DNA of 64,000 bases from contig NZ_QPJO01000003.1 of NCBI RefSeq assembly GCF_003337305.1, forward strand, positions 372,001 to 436,000. Reading direction: 5' to 3'. The notes under the pieces are model-generated. The model saw nothing but the letters and a program-made list of their open reading frames with translations, was not told where the DNA came from and made no database searches. Numbering within the stretch: position 1 is the first letter of the stretch; every line of letters starts with the position of its first letter. The position numbers and the translations under genes are program-made. Origin of the DNA: Winogradskyella arenosi. Lineage in GTDB: Bacteria; Bacteroidota; Bacteroidia; Flavobacteriales; Flavobacteriaceae. Shown here piece after piece: positions 54,705 through 63,997 of the stretch.

Positions 54705-55046
54705 TTAAAGTCCGAAATCGGCTTTAATTTCATTGGTTGCATTTTCTACTGCGGTAAGTACCGTTTGCAATTCTGCGGTAATGTCTTTTTCAGTTTGCTC
54801 AAATTTCCCCCAGTCTTGAACTTCAATTAAGGTTTCTAAAACTCCTAATTCAAATAAATCTATCGTAGGTTTCATTTTATGCGCGGCCTGATACACATCT
54901 TTATAATCTTTTTTTGGTACTCCAACTTTTAAACGCTCGGCGTCTACCGGAACTTCTTCCAAAAATGCAGCTGCAATGGCAGATACGAAATCCTCATCAT
55001 TATCAGCTAACTCTCGTACACGATCTAATTTATAATATTGTGACAT
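54705..55046 (-). CDS. Hpt (histidine phosphotransfer) domain protein
   Basis: The protein has 113 residues and a single four-helix bundle. It has the phospho-acceptor His56 in VYQAAHKMKPTIDLFE, which fits the HxxKxxxxxxG-type Hpt consensus loosely. It is likely a stand-alone phosphorelay shuttle. No histidine kinase or response regulator is encoded nearby. Its ATG directly abuts the stop codon of the FAH-family gene, so the two are cotranscribed although unrelated in function. Confidence 0.82.
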   Translation of the reverse strand: MSQYYKLDRVRELADNDEDFVSAIAAAFLEEVPVDAERLKVGVPKKDYKDVYQAAHKMKPTIDLFELGVLETLIEVQDWGKFEQTEKDITAELQTVLTAVENATNEIKADFGL

Positions 55047-55658
55047 TTATTTAATTTTTATTGAAAACATTTCCTCGTCCTCAAGGTATCCTTTTAATTG
55101 ATCTTCTGCAAACACTTTACCGACACCTGCTGGCGTTCCTGTAAATATAATATCTCCAATTTTTAACGTAAAATATTGAGAAACATACGCAATGAGTTCA
55201 TCAATTTTCCAAAGCATAAGCTCTGTATTTCCTTCTTGGACGACTTCTTCGTTTTTTGTTAATTTAAAGGAAAGGTTATCTACCGACGTCAATTGCGTTT
55301 TTGGCAACCATTTCCCTACTACTGCTGCCCCATCAAAAGCTTTTGCTTTTTCCCAAGGTAAGCCTTTTGCTTTTAACTGCGCTTGTAAATCTCGCGCTGT
55401 AAAATCAATTCCTAAACCAATTTCATCATAGTATTTGTGTGCAAACTTTTTAGCGATGTGTTTACCTACTTTATTAATTTTCACTAAGACTTCAACTTCA
55501 TGGTGCACTTCATCAGAAAAATCTGGAATAAAAAATGGTTGTTTCTTCAACAAAATAGCGGTGTCTGGTTTTAAAAACACGACCGGATCTGTTGGTTTTT
55601 CATTTTCTAGTTCGTTAATGTGATCGGTATAATTACGACCTATACAGATTAGTTTCAT
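55047..55658 (-). CDS. Fumarylacetoacetate hydrolase-family protein
   Basis: The protein has 203 residues, a short FAH fold. It starts MKLICIGRNYTDHINELENE, and metal-binding acidic residues occur in HHEVEVLVKINKVG and GIDFTARDLQ; the end has IIFTGTPAGVG. Related short proteins act as acylpyruvases or oxaloacetate tautomerases/decarboxylases. The substrate is not deducible. The gene leads directly into the Hpt gene with no gap between stop and start. Confidence 0.9.
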   Translation of the reverse strand: MKLICIGRNYTDHINELENEKPTDPVVFLKPDTAILLKKQPFFIPDFSDEVHHEVEVLVKINKVGKHIAKKFAHKYYDEIGLGIDFTARDLQAQLKAKGLPWEKAKAFDGAAVVGKWLPKTQLTSVDNLSFKLTKNEEVVQEGNTELMLWKIDELIAYVSQYFTLKIGDIIFTGTPAGVGKVFAEDQLKGYLEDEEMFSIKIK

Positions 55659-55742
55659 ATAGCTATGCGTCCTATTCGGATAGAAATTTTATTAATTTTT
55701 AAGCCTGATTCTTCAACTAAACGTCTTTAAAAACGCCCGTGA

Positions 55743-56519
55743 TTAGCTTAACTTATTATTAAACTGACTTAATTTAATTGCGGTTAATACTTTTTTGGTG
55801 TACAACGGAAAATCGGCATTGAGCAACCATCCAAAATACCCAGGTTCTTTATCTAAGACCTCTAACACGCGTTTTCCTTTATGTTTTCCGAATGAAAAAC
55901 ACTCCTCACCTTCTTTGTTATAAATGATGAAGCCAGCGAAATCTGCGAATTTTTTACGCGAACTAAATTCAGCCAAAAACTTTGTATCATTTTCTAGCTC
56001 TTCATACTTATCTAACTGTGCTTTTAAAACCTCGTAAGTAGCCTTTGTATCGGCTTCTGCACTGTGTGCATCTTCAAGACTTTTATTACAGTAAAATTTA
56101 TAAGCCGCCACTAAAGTACGTTGTTCCATTTTATGAAAAATGGTTTGCACGTCTACAGATTGGGTGTTTTTCATATCAAAATCGACCTCTGCCCGTAACA
56201 TTTCTTCCGCTAACAACGGAATATCGAAACGGTTAGAATTAAAGCCTCCTAAATCGGAATCTTTAATAAGGTTATAGATTTCTTTTGATAATTCTTTAAA
56301 CGTAGGTTTATCTGCCACATCAGCATCTGAAATTCCATGAATTGCGGTAACCTCTGCAGGGATTGGCATTTCAGGATTTACAACCCAAGTTTTTGCGAGT
56401 TCTTTTCCATCAGGAAAGACTTTAAGAATAGAAATCTCTACGATTCGATCTTTTGAAATATTCACTCCTGTGGTTTCTAAATCGAAAAAACAGATTGGCT
56501 TAGATAAATTCAGTTGCAT
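55743..56519 (-). CDS. DnaQ-like 3'-5' exonuclease with ExoX-type C-terminal module
   Basis: The protein has 258 residues. The DEDDh exonuclease has FFDLETTGV (D13, E15), FNSNRFDIPLLAEEM and AHSAEADTKATYEVL (His and Asp near 153-158). The C-terminal region (about 205-250) has FSFGKHKGKRVLEVLDKEPGYFGWLLNADFP, the ExoX-like module, which resembles the DUF3820 protein at 35.2 kb. It probably trims DNA ends or acts as an exonuclease X-like enzyme or proofreading subunit. A TACCTTTG element lies upstream on the minus strand (56537-56544). Confidence 0.92.
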   Translation of the reverse strand: MQLNLSKPICFFDLETTGVNISKDRIVEISILKVFPDGKELAKTWVVNPEMPIPAEVTAIHGISDADVADKPTFKELSKEIYNLIKDSDLGGFNSNRFDIPLLAEEMLRAEVDFDMKNTQSVDVQTIFHKMEQRTLVAAYKFYCNKSLEDAHSAEADTKATYEVLKAQLDKYEELENDTKFLAEFSSRKKFADFAGFIIYNKEGEECFSFGKHKGKRVLEVLDKEPGYFGWLLNADFPLYTKKVLTAIKLSQFNNKLS

Positions 56520-56654
56520 TGGCTATTTAATTTGTGCAAAGGTAATTAGATTCTTTTAAAAAGACTTCTTCGGTCCTTAAAACATATAAAAAATCGCACA
56601 GCCATAAACCTACAGTAAGGCTTTCTGCGCTGGCAATTTCGAGATTAAAAATAA

Positions 56655-56683
56655 AAGAGTACAGTTTTTACACCTGTACTCTT
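56655..56683 (-). terminator. Rho-independent terminator after the PLP enzyme gene
   Basis: The perfect 10-bp stem AAGAGTACAG/CTGTACTCTT has a 9-nt loop and is followed on the minus strand by TTATTTTTAA. A second hairpin (GCTCAA/TTGAGC) lies closer to the stop codon, near 56695-56712. Confidence 0.8.
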
Positions 56684-56741
56684 CTTATAATAGTGCTCAA
56701 TTCTGTTGAGCGTTTCATGTAGAACTTAAAGCCGTCTTGGT

Positions 56742-58823
56742 TTAGAGTGCCTCTTTCAATAAGTCGGGTTCACTTAGAATTAATTCAATTTTTCTTATGA
56801 TCACAGTAATCTGATTCATTTGGGCTTCAATATTTCTAAAGAATAAACTGATATCTCGGTTCACCCAACTTTCAGAAATAACTCTAGCACCTAAGCTAAT
56901 TCTTAACACCGCACTTTGAAGATCGTTACGGTACTTTACATTTACCGCCTGACCGATATGACATTTCTGCCCTGCCAATCTCACAATCTCTAAAGGTGAG
57001 CCTTCAAATAAATCTGAAATATCGGAGTTTAAAAGCGTGTACAGCTTTTTAACCTGATTTACCGATAGCACATCTTTATTTTGTAAAATAAAGAACGGAA
57101 ATATGGTTCTGAAATTACCAATACCAAATTCTTTATTATTGTAACTATTAGGTTTTGTTTCCTCACCATATAAGGGTTCTAAGAATGTGGCATCTGCAAT
57201 AGAATCTTCCACAAAATTACAGAACATTTCAATTCCCATATTTCTATAGAGAATTGGCGTTTTATAATACCGATCCATTTCTACAATAGCGGCATTCCAA
57301 CGCATATAAGAACCGTAATTAAACCCTTCTGATAAAGCTTTTGAACAGAACCAAGACTTTGGCCAATCGGAATGGTTATAATATTGAGTTAATCCTTTTG
57401 GTAATGGCAGTTTGGCCGCTTGTATTTGCTGGCTCACACTTTCCGGTAAAATTAAAACCCCAGCATAAGGAGGTCCTGTAAAATATTTACTTCCGGTGGT
57501 AGAAACAATATAACCTTTTTCTAAATAGGCCTGAATATCTGCAGGATCTAAACGCAATTGAGCAGCATCTACAATAACTTGCATAGAAACGTCTTTAAGC
57601 GCATCTAAATCTTGCATCATTTTTTCACTTGGCGACTGGTATCCTAATTTAGAGTGATCCATAACATGTAAAACCACATGTCTGCCTAATTTATTAGTTT
57701 CAGTAATCGCTGTAAAAACCTCTTTGTCTAATTGATCATCCGATTTTAACTTCCCATTCTCATCTCTAAAGGTGATTTTGATGAGCTCTACATCTCTAAA
57801 CCCTTCAATTTTATCTCCTTTTTTAATAGGAACATTAAGCGCTGTAGTATTTTCGAAATGACAACCTTTTAATGCTGCTGGTACACCACTTCCTGTTTCA
57901 TCGGAAGCTACAAGCACATGAGTAATTTCTTTATCGGTAACAATTTGTGTGATTGCTGCAATTTGAAGCGAAGCATCGGTTCCTGAAGGTGAAAAGATAA
58001 TTTCGCAGGCATCATTTAATTTAAAAATGTTTTTCAGGTTATTCTTTAATAATTCTGAAAACTCAGTTGTGGTTTTCTTAAAACCATTTTTCAAACTGTT
58101 TTTTATAAGAATGCTTCTAACTTTATCTGTTTTATCAAAAGCAAAGTTAGAGACACTCGTAGCCGTAGAAGACGCAAAAGTAAAAGCCTCTGGTCTTGGA
58201 AACGGACGACAACCGTACTTATTTAATAAAGCAACCTCATCAATATTCAATCTTAAATCCCCACCAGACATTAATAAATATTCGGTTGGTTTGGCCAAAT
58301 TCTCTACGATTGGTCCCCAAGATTCTTCAAATGTATTTTCAGAATGATCTAAACTATGAAATCCCTGTAAACCTTCGTGTTGTAATAAGGTTTCAGGACT
58401 TAAATCTTCATCGTTCTTAAATAATTCAATTAAGAAGTAATTTAAAGATTTTAATTTCTCTTTATCTTCTTTAGGTAAAAGCTGGTAAAAAATACGAGTC
58501 ACTTCAAAAGCTGCAATATCACATAAAGCCGCATCGTCAGCCTTATTACTTAAAGCCTTATACCACAATTGCCATTCTATACCGTACCTTAAGTACACTA
58601 AGGCTAATACTGGATTTTTTAAATACGCTTCCCCAATAATAATTGACTTATTCGGGACTATTTTAAAAACATCCGGTACAGAGCTTGAAGTAATAATATT
58701 AATATTGTTCAGTTTTGGAACGGTATTAAAACGTTTTAAAACATGAACTAGATAATTTACATTATCTCTTTCAAACAGACTTGTTCTTTTATATTGATTT
58801 TCAATAATTACATTATTTGTCAT
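56742..58823 (-). CDS. Large PLP-dependent enzyme of unknown reaction with a long N-terminal domain
   Basis: From ATG 58823 the protein has 693 residues (a GTG 45 nt upstream is also open). Residues about 1-220 match no domain I recognise. From about 230 on there is an aminotransferase class V-like fold: EIIFSPSGTDASLQIAAI, LVASDETGSGVPAALKG, VIVDAAQLRLDPADI (PLP Asp/Gln) and VSTTGSKYFTGPPYAGVLIL with the probable PLP lysine. The C-terminal part has WFCSKALSEGFNYGSYMRWNAAI. Cysteine desulfurases and class V aminotransferases are about 400 residues, so this is much larger. The substrate is unknown. The gene is flanked by terminators and appears monocistronic. Confidence 0.75.
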   Translation of the reverse strand: MTNNVIIENQYKRTSLFERDNVNYLVHVLKRFNTVPKLNNINIITSSSVPDVFKIVPNKSIIIGEAYLKNPVLALVYLRYGIEWQLWYKALSNKADDAALCDIAAFEVTRIFYQLLPKEDKEKLKSLNYFLIELFKNDEDLSPETLLQHEGLQGFHSLDHSENTFEESWGPIVENLAKPTEYLLMSGGDLRLNIDEVALLNKYGCRPFPRPEAFTFASSTATSVSNFAFDKTDKVRSILIKNSLKNGFKKTTTEFSELLKNNLKNIFKLNDACEIIFSPSGTDASLQIAAITQIVTDKEITHVLVASDETGSGVPAALKGCHFENTTALNVPIKKGDKIEGFRDVELIKITFRDENGKLKSDDQLDKEVFTAITETNKLGRHVVLHVMDHSKLGYQSPSEKMMQDLDALKDVSMQVIVDAAQLRLDPADIQAYLEKGYIVSTTGSKYFTGPPYAGVLILPESVSQQIQAAKLPLPKGLTQYYNHSDWPKSWFCSKALSEGFNYGSYMRWNAAIVEMDRYYKTPILYRNMGIEMFCNFVEDSIADATFLEPLYGEETKPNSYNNKEFGIGNFRTIFPFFILQNKDVLSVNQVKKLYTLLNSDISDLFEGSPLEIVRLAGQKCHIGQAVNVKYRNDLQSAVLRISLGARVISESWVNRDISLFFRNIEAQMNQITVIIRKIELILSEPDLLKEAL

Positions 58824-59100
58824 AGATGCTTTAATTTTTTCGTCTTTACAAACGAGGTGCTCATACACAAGTGCGGAGTCTTTAATTTGATTCGCTTTAT
58901 AAGGCCGTTTTTAGGTAGCCTTATAAAATTTCGATAAAAATAGCTTTATTTTAAAAATTTGAAACCATTAGGCTTTTAATTTATTCCATCTTGAAGTACG
59001 CAGCAAGCCGTTTAAAACTTAATCCGAACTTTATCCTGTTACTCCTAAGAGACCTAAACACTATGCTTTCATACCTTTAGGACGCCCTCCCAAAGCTCAT

Positions 59101-59135
59101 AAAAAAAGCATAGTCTTAAAACTATGCTTTTTTTT
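59101..59135 (-). terminator. Rho-independent terminator of the E2 gene
   Basis: The stem AAAAAAAGCATAGT/ACTATGCTTTTTTT has a 6-nt loop, with T-tracts on both strands. It lies 60 nt after the E2 stop. The rest of 58824-59195 contains no gene. Confidence 0.88.
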
Positions 59136-59195
59136 AATCTTTAAATAAAATTAATAGATTTTATTTTATCAGTCATGCTAAAAGCAAGCGCTAAT

Positions 59196-60548
59196 TTATA
59201 TTTCTCGGTTAGGATCCCAAGCTTCTAAATAATCTTTAACCGCTTTTACAAATTGCCCTCCTAATGCCCCATTAACAACTCTATGGTCGTATGAGTGTGA
59301 CAAGAACATTCTGTAACGGATCCCCACGTAATCACCTTCTGGTGTTTCTACTACAGCAGGTACTTTTCTAATCGCTCCTAAAGCTAAGATACCCACCTGT
59401 GGTTGATTAATAATAGGAGTTCCCATAATACTACCAAATGTACCTACATTGGTTACCGTATAGGTTCCGCCTTGAATATCATCAGGGTTTAATTGGCCCA
59501 TACGCGCTCTGTTTGCTAAATCATTAACACGTTTTACCATGCCAAGTAAGTTTAACTGATCGGCGTTTTTAATTACAGGTACAATTAAGTTACCATCTGG
59601 TAAGGCTGCAGCCATACCTACATTGATCGCTTTCTTTTTTATAATCTTATCTCCTTCAACTGAAATATTCATTAAAGGGAAATCTTTAAGCGCTTTAGCA
59701 ATCGCTTCCATAAAGATTGGTGTAAAGGTTAGGTTTTCACCTTCACGCTTTACAAACTCATTTTTAACTTTCTTTCTCCAGTTCCAGATCTTGGTAACAT
59801 CGGCTTCAATGAAAGACTGCACATGTGCAGAAGTTTGTACCGATTCTACCATATATTTAGAAATGAGCTTCCCCATTCTAGACATTTCAATAATCTCATC
59901 GCCTCCATCAGTAAGTACAGCATTCGTTGCTGGCACCTCTGCTGTAGGACTTTCTTTAACATTTACTGCCGCTGCTTTATTCTGCGCGGTCCCTGTTTCA
60001 GAATTTAACGCCTTGCTTGGTGCTGATGTACGTGATTTTAAATAGGCTTTAATATCATTTTTAGTGACACGAGCATCTTTACCTGTGCCTTGAATGGTAT
60101 CTAATTCCGCTTGAGAAATACCTTCTTTTTTTGCTATATTTTTAACTAAAGGCGAATAAAAACGACCTTCAGTAGACACTACAGGTTCTACGGTTTCTTT
60201 AGCCGCTTCTACGGTGTTTGCTATTTCTGCAACTTCTTTAGGTGCTGTTTCTTCAACCTTAGGTTCTTCTGTACTGTCTTCAGCTTTCACCTCTACAGTA
60301 TCACCACCTTCAGTTTGGATTATTGCTATAACTTGTCCCACTTGCACCACATCATCCACGTTAAATAGTTTTTCAACTAAAACGCCATCCACTTCACTTG
60401 GTACTTCGCTATCTACTTTATCTGTAGCAATTTCTAAAACCGCTTCATCGGCTTCAATAGTATCTCCAACATCTTTAAGCCACGAGGTTATTGTTGCTTC
60501 TGCAACACTTTCTCCCATCTTAGGTAACTTAAGTTCAAAATTTGCCAT
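59196..60548 (-). CDS. 2-oxoacid dehydrogenase E2 (dihydrolipoyllysine acyltransferase)
   Basis: The protein has 450 residues. The N-terminal lipoyl domain has the lipoylation Lys in EIATDKVDSEVPS (about residue 44). A Pro/Ala/Glu linker follows, then the E3/E1-binding domain (FYSPLVKNIAKKEGIS, TGKDARVTKNDIKAYL) and the catalytic domain ending SHSYDHRVVNGALGGQFVKA. The usual HxxxDG motif reads HRVVNG, so the Asp is Asn. Sequence style fits branched-chain or 2-oxoglutarate E2. E1 and E3 genes are not adjacent. A TAATTTTG element lies at 60586-60593 on the minus strand. Confidence 0.93.
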   Translation of the reverse strand: MANFELKLPKMGESVAEATITSWLKDVGDTIEADEAVLEIATDKVDSEVPSEVDGVLVEKLFNVDDVVQVGQVIAIIQTEGGDTVEVKAEDSTEEPKVEETAPKEVAEIANTVEAAKETVEPVVSTEGRFYSPLVKNIAKKEGISQAELDTIQGTGKDARVTKNDIKAYLKSRTSAPSKALNSETGTAQNKAAAVNVKESPTAEVPATNAVLTDGGDEIIEMSRMGKLISKYMVESVQTSAHVQSFIEADVTKIWNWRKKVKNEFVKREGENLTFTPIFMEAIAKALKDFPLMNISVEGDKIIKKKAINVGMAAALPDGNLIVPVIKNADQLNLLGMVKRVNDLANRARMGQLNPDDIQGGTYTVTNVGTFGSIMGTPIINQPQVGILALGAIRKVPAVVETPEGDYVGIRYRMFLSHSYDHRVVNGALGGQFVKAVKDYLEAWDPNREI

Positions 60549-60585
60549 ATCATTAATTTGTAGGTCCTTATTTGCTAATCGCGTG

Positions 60586-60593
60586 CAAAATTA
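60586..60593 (-). promoter_or_regulatory. Candidate -7 element of the E2 gene
   Basis: The minus strand reads TAATTTTG, 37 nt upstream of the ATG at 60548. No clear -33 partner. Confidence 0.4.
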
Positions 60594-60639
60594 CTAAAAA
60601 AATACGTGTTTTTCTGAATTTAATTCAACAAAAAACATT

Positions 60640-61740
60640 TCAGAAGCGTAAAACCTCTCCTCTACTACTTGCACTATCGCTTCCGAGGATAAATTTACAG
60701 TTTTTTGAAAGAAATCTAAACACAATTGTGTCTTGTTTAGCATTTCGTTTCATATCCGCCATTACTGCACTAGGCTTCAATAATTTAAAATCGTACACCA
60801 CCATACTTTCATTTTTAACCTGAGAGGTTAGCTGTTCTAAAACATGAGGTGATTGCGGTAATTGTTCAATTAAAGCAGGGTCTAAATGCTGCGTATAAGC
60901 ATAAACATGACGAACAGGAATACTAGCCGTTTTGCTTTGGGGACGCATCAATTGCGCCATTTTAATCCCTAACCAAACCATCGCACTCATAAAAACATGC
61001 TTTTTAAAATGCTTTTTATAAAAAATCTGCATAGCGCCATAAAAACGCTTTGCATACTGAGCATCTTTTAAGGTACTCTCGCCCTTAAAATGAATTACCG
61101 AGGTGGCTCCATAATAGAAATTATGATACCCGGCGTTCTTCACCTTGTAAGACAAGTCAATATCCTCACCGTACATAAAATAGGCTTCGTCAAAACCACC
61201 TACCTCTTGGTACACTGCTCTTTTCATCCACATAAATGCGCCTACCAAAATAGCTACCGGCCCAACAGCATCGGTTTGCAAATGGTTGGCATAATAAGCA
61301 TCCGTGCAGCCTATCACTTTTTGAAAAGCGACTTTAGGGGTTGGAATATGACGTTTACTTTCTGGAAGAAACTGCCCTCGACCATCTATGAGTTGACAAC
61401 CCACAATACCGATATTTTCTTGCTCTGCAGAAAAGTCCAAAAGCTTTACAAAGCTGTCTTCAGATACAATAGTATCTGGATTTAAAATACAAAGATACTC
61501 GCCTTTAGCTTGGGCGACAGCCTTATTATTTCCTTTTGAAAATCCGGAGTTTTCTTTATTTTCAATTAAATGTACAGACGGAAAAAGCTGTTTCACCATA
61601 GCACAGCTATCATCAGAAGAATGATTATCAATCACTATAATTTCAGCATCAATATTTGCTATCGCGGTTTCAACGCTTCGAAGACAAACTTCTAAAAAGT
61701 AGCGCACATTATAATTTAAAATAACAACAGAAAGTTTCAA
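60640..61740 (-). CDS. Family 2 glycosyltransferase (rhamnosyltransferase-like)
   Basis: The protein has 366 residues. The GT-A domain shows LSVVILNYNVRYFLEVCLRSV, IIVIDNHSSDDS, YLCILNPDTIVSED and FMYGEDIDLSYKVKNAGY (the catalytic EDID-type motif). This pattern is that of dTDP-rhamnosyl and related transferases. A basic C-terminal region follows without clear membrane helices. The acceptor is likely a cell-surface glycan. It lies 7 nt after recR and so is cotranscribed with a DNA repair gene, an order seen in other Bacteroidota but with no obvious functional link. Confidence 0.9.
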   Translation of the reverse strand: MKLSVVILNYNVRYFLEVCLRSVETAIANIDAEIIVIDNHSSDDSCAMVKQLFPSVHLIENKENSGFSKGNNKAVAQAKGEYLCILNPDTIVSEDSFVKLLDFSAEQENIGIVGCQLIDGRGQFLPESKRHIPTPKVAFQKVIGCTDAYYANHLQTDAVGPVAILVGAFMWMKRAVYQEVGGFDEAYFMYGEDIDLSYKVKNAGYHNFYYGATSVIHFKGESTLKDAQYAKRFYGAMQIFYKKHFKKHVFMSAMVWLGIKMAQLMRPQSKTASIPVRHVYAYTQHLDPALIEQLPQSPHVLEQLTSQVKNESMVVYDFKLLKPSAVMADMKRNAKQDTIVFRFLSKNCKFILGSDSASSRGEVLRF

Positions 61741-61747
61741 ATTTAGA

Positions 61748-62365
61748 TTAAGATTTTAGGGACGCTTCAAAAGGAATCCGGTCTATAATACTACGTCCTA
61801 GTGTAACCTCATCCGTATATTCTAATTCATTTCCGGCTGCCACACCTCTCGCAATTGTAGAAGTTGACACATTATAATCTTGAATTTGTCTAAAAATGTA
61901 AAAGTTAGTGGTATCGCCTTCCATCGTTGGACTCATAGCAAAAATTAATTCTTTCACCTTACCTGCTTTTACTTTTTCTACCAAAGAGGAAATATTTAGA
62001 TCTTGTGGACCAATACCATCCATCGGTGAAATTTTCCCTCCAAGCACGTGATAGAGTCCCTTAAAAGAACTGGTATTCTCTACAGCCATGACATCTCTAA
62101 TATCTTCAACCACACAAATTAATTCGCTATTACGACTAGGGTTGGCGCAGATTTCACACAAAATAGTATCACTAATATTATGACAGGATTTACAGAAGTT
62201 AATTTCTGAACGCACTTTAGTTAAAGCCTTGGCCAATTGAAAAGTTTGATTCTCGGGTTGTCGTAACATATGCAAAACCAAACGCAATGCGGTACGCTTA
62301 CCAATGCCTGGTAATTGCGCCATTTCATTAACCGCATTCTCTAAGAGTTTAGATGAAAATTCCAT
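61748..62365 (-). CDS. recR: Recombination mediator RecR
   Basis: The protein has 205 residues. It has an N-terminal helix-hairpin-helix ([17 protein letters not shown]), a four-cysteine zinc finger ([16 protein letters not shown]) and a Toprim domain ([37 protein letters not shown]). RecR works with RecO and RecF to load RecA at gaps. It is divergent from the symporter gene across a 168-bp region and leads a two-gene unit with the downstream glycosyltransferase. Confidence 0.97.
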   Translation of the reverse strand: MEFSSKLLENAVNEMAQLPGIGKRTALRLVLHMLRQPENQTFQLAKALTKVRSEINFCKSCHNISDTILCEICANPSRNSELICVVEDIRDVMAVENTSSFKGLYHVLGGKISPMDGIGPQDLNISSLVEKVKAGKVKELIFAMSPTMEGDTTNFYIFRQIQDYNVSTSTIARGVAAGNELEYTDEVTLGRSIIDRIPFEASLKS

Positions 62366-62533
62366 AGCCGCGAAGGTACTGATTTTTACAGATAAAAAAG
62401 TAACCCATTTAAAAGTCTCTTAACCCCATTAAAATTTAAAAGACGACACTTTTTTAATAATTAAGTCTGTTTTTTAAGATTCCTTTTTTACAAATACATT
62501 ACTTTCATACTTTATTTTAAAAATTAGATCCGC

Positions 62534-63997
62534 ATGTCTCCAACCGCCATACTCTTCTTAATTGTATGCTATTTTGCTATCCTTATCGTCGTCTCTTATT
62601 TCACCGGAAAAGAAGACTCTAATGCCGCTTTTTTTAAGGCCAATAAATCAGCACCATGGTATTTGGTAGCTTTCGGAATGATTGGCGCCTCCTTATCTGG
62701 AGTTACCTTTATCTCGGTTCCAGGAGCCATAGCCACAAAACAATTTGGGTATTTACAAGTAGTGTTTGGCTACTTTTTTGGGTATTTAATAATCGCTTAT
62801 GTTCTGCTTCCGCTTTATTATAGACTGAATCTCACCTCTATATATACCTATTTAAAAGATCGCTTTGGTATTACCAGTTATAAAACAGGCTCTGTAGCAT
62901 TTCTTATTTCTAGAACTGTGGGTGCCGCATTTAGACTCTTTTTAGTCGCTAAGGTCTTGCAACTTCTTGTTTTTGATCTCTTTCATATTCCTTTTACAAT
63001 TACGGTAATGATTACAATTGCCTTAATTTGGCTCTACACCTTTAAAGGCGGTATTAAGACCATTATTTTTACAGATACACTACAAACACTTTTTATGTTG
63101 GTTTCTGTAGTGGTTACTATTGTGTTTTTAGCTTCAGCCTTAGACTTTAATAGTATTGGAGAACTTGTAACGTTTACACAAGACAGCTCTTTGAGCAAAG
63201 TTTTCTTTTTTGAAGACAGCAATGATGCACAGTATTTCTGGAAGAGCTTCTTATCTGGTATATTTATCACCATCACTATGACGGGTTTAGACCAAGATAT
63301 GATGCAAAAAAACTTAACCTGTAGAACCCTTAAAGATGCACAGAAGAATATGATCACTTTTAGTGTGGTTCTTATTTTTGTTAACATCTTGTTCTTAGTC
63401 TTAGGGTTAATGCTCACCGAATACGCCGCAGCCAATGGCATCACGGCTTCAAAAGACGACCTTTTCCCTACCATTGCAATGCTGCCAGAAATAGGTATCG
63501 TAACGTCTGCTTTTTTCTTACTTGGTTTAATTGCAGCTGCTTATTCTAGTGCCGATTCGGCATTAACCTCATTAACCACAGCATTTTGTTTTGACATATT
63601 AGACATTGAAAATAAAAAAGAAACCCAGCGTAAAAGCTTAAGAAAACAGGTCCATATTGGATTTAGTATTGCCCTCATTTTAGTCATCCTATTATTCGAC
63701 TTTATTTTTACTGATGTTTCAGTGATTTGGGAACTATTTAAAGCTGCAGGTTATACCTATGGTCCTTTATTAGGTTTATTTGCTTTTGGATTATTAACAA
63801 AATTTCAAATCAAAGATCGTTGGGTCTGGGTTATTGCCATTGCAGCGCCTTTAATTTCCTACTTCTTAAACCTGTATTCTAAAGAATTATTCAACGGTCA
63901 TGAAATCGGATTCGAAATCCTAATTTATAATGGATTTTTGATGTTTTTAGGACTATTATTGATAAAAACTAATAAAAAAGAAAAACATACTGATTAA
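62534..63997 (+). CDS. Sodium:solute symporter family transporter
   Basis: The protein has 487 residues and about 13 helices of the LeuT fold. SSS motifs: FKANKSAPWYLVAFGMIGASLSGVTFISVPGA (helices 1-2), RTVGAAFRLFLVAKVLQLLVF, FTDTLQTLFML, TGLDQDMMQKNLTC and LGLIAAAYSSADSALTSLTTAFCFD with the conserved Ser pair for Na+ site 2. The family moves sugars, amino acids, vitamins or ions with Na+. The substrate cannot be assigned. The full stop codon is inside the window (63995-63997). Confidence 0.94.
   Translation: MSPTAILFLIVCYFAILIVVSYFTGKEDSNAAFFKANKSAPWYLVAFGMIGASLSGVTFISVPGAIATKQFGYLQVVFGYFFGYLIIAYVLLPLYYRLNLTSIYTYLKDRFGITSYKTGSVAFLISRTVGAAFRLFLVAKVLQLLVFDLFHIPFTITVMITIALIWLYTFKGGIKTIIFTDTLQTLFMLVSVVVTIVFLASALDFNSIGELVTFTQDSSLSKVFFFEDSNDAQYFWKSFLSGIFITITMTGLDQDMMQKNLTCRTLKDAQKNMITFSVVLIFVNILFLVLGLMLTEYAAANGITASKDDLFPTIAMLPEIGIVTSAFFLLGLIAAAYSSADSALTSLTTAFCFDILDIENKKETQRKSLRKQVHIGFSIALILVILLFDFIFTDVSVIWELFKAAGYTYGPLLGLFAFGLLTKFQIKDRWVWVIAIAAPLISYFLNLYSKELFNGHEIGFEILIYNGFLMFLGLLLIKTNKKEKHTD

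Noticed and set aside
60572..60823. 83-codon ORF between the E2 and GT2 genes, plus strand
   Set aside because: It overlaps the 3' end of the glycosyltransferase gene and the E2 promoter and shows no domain.
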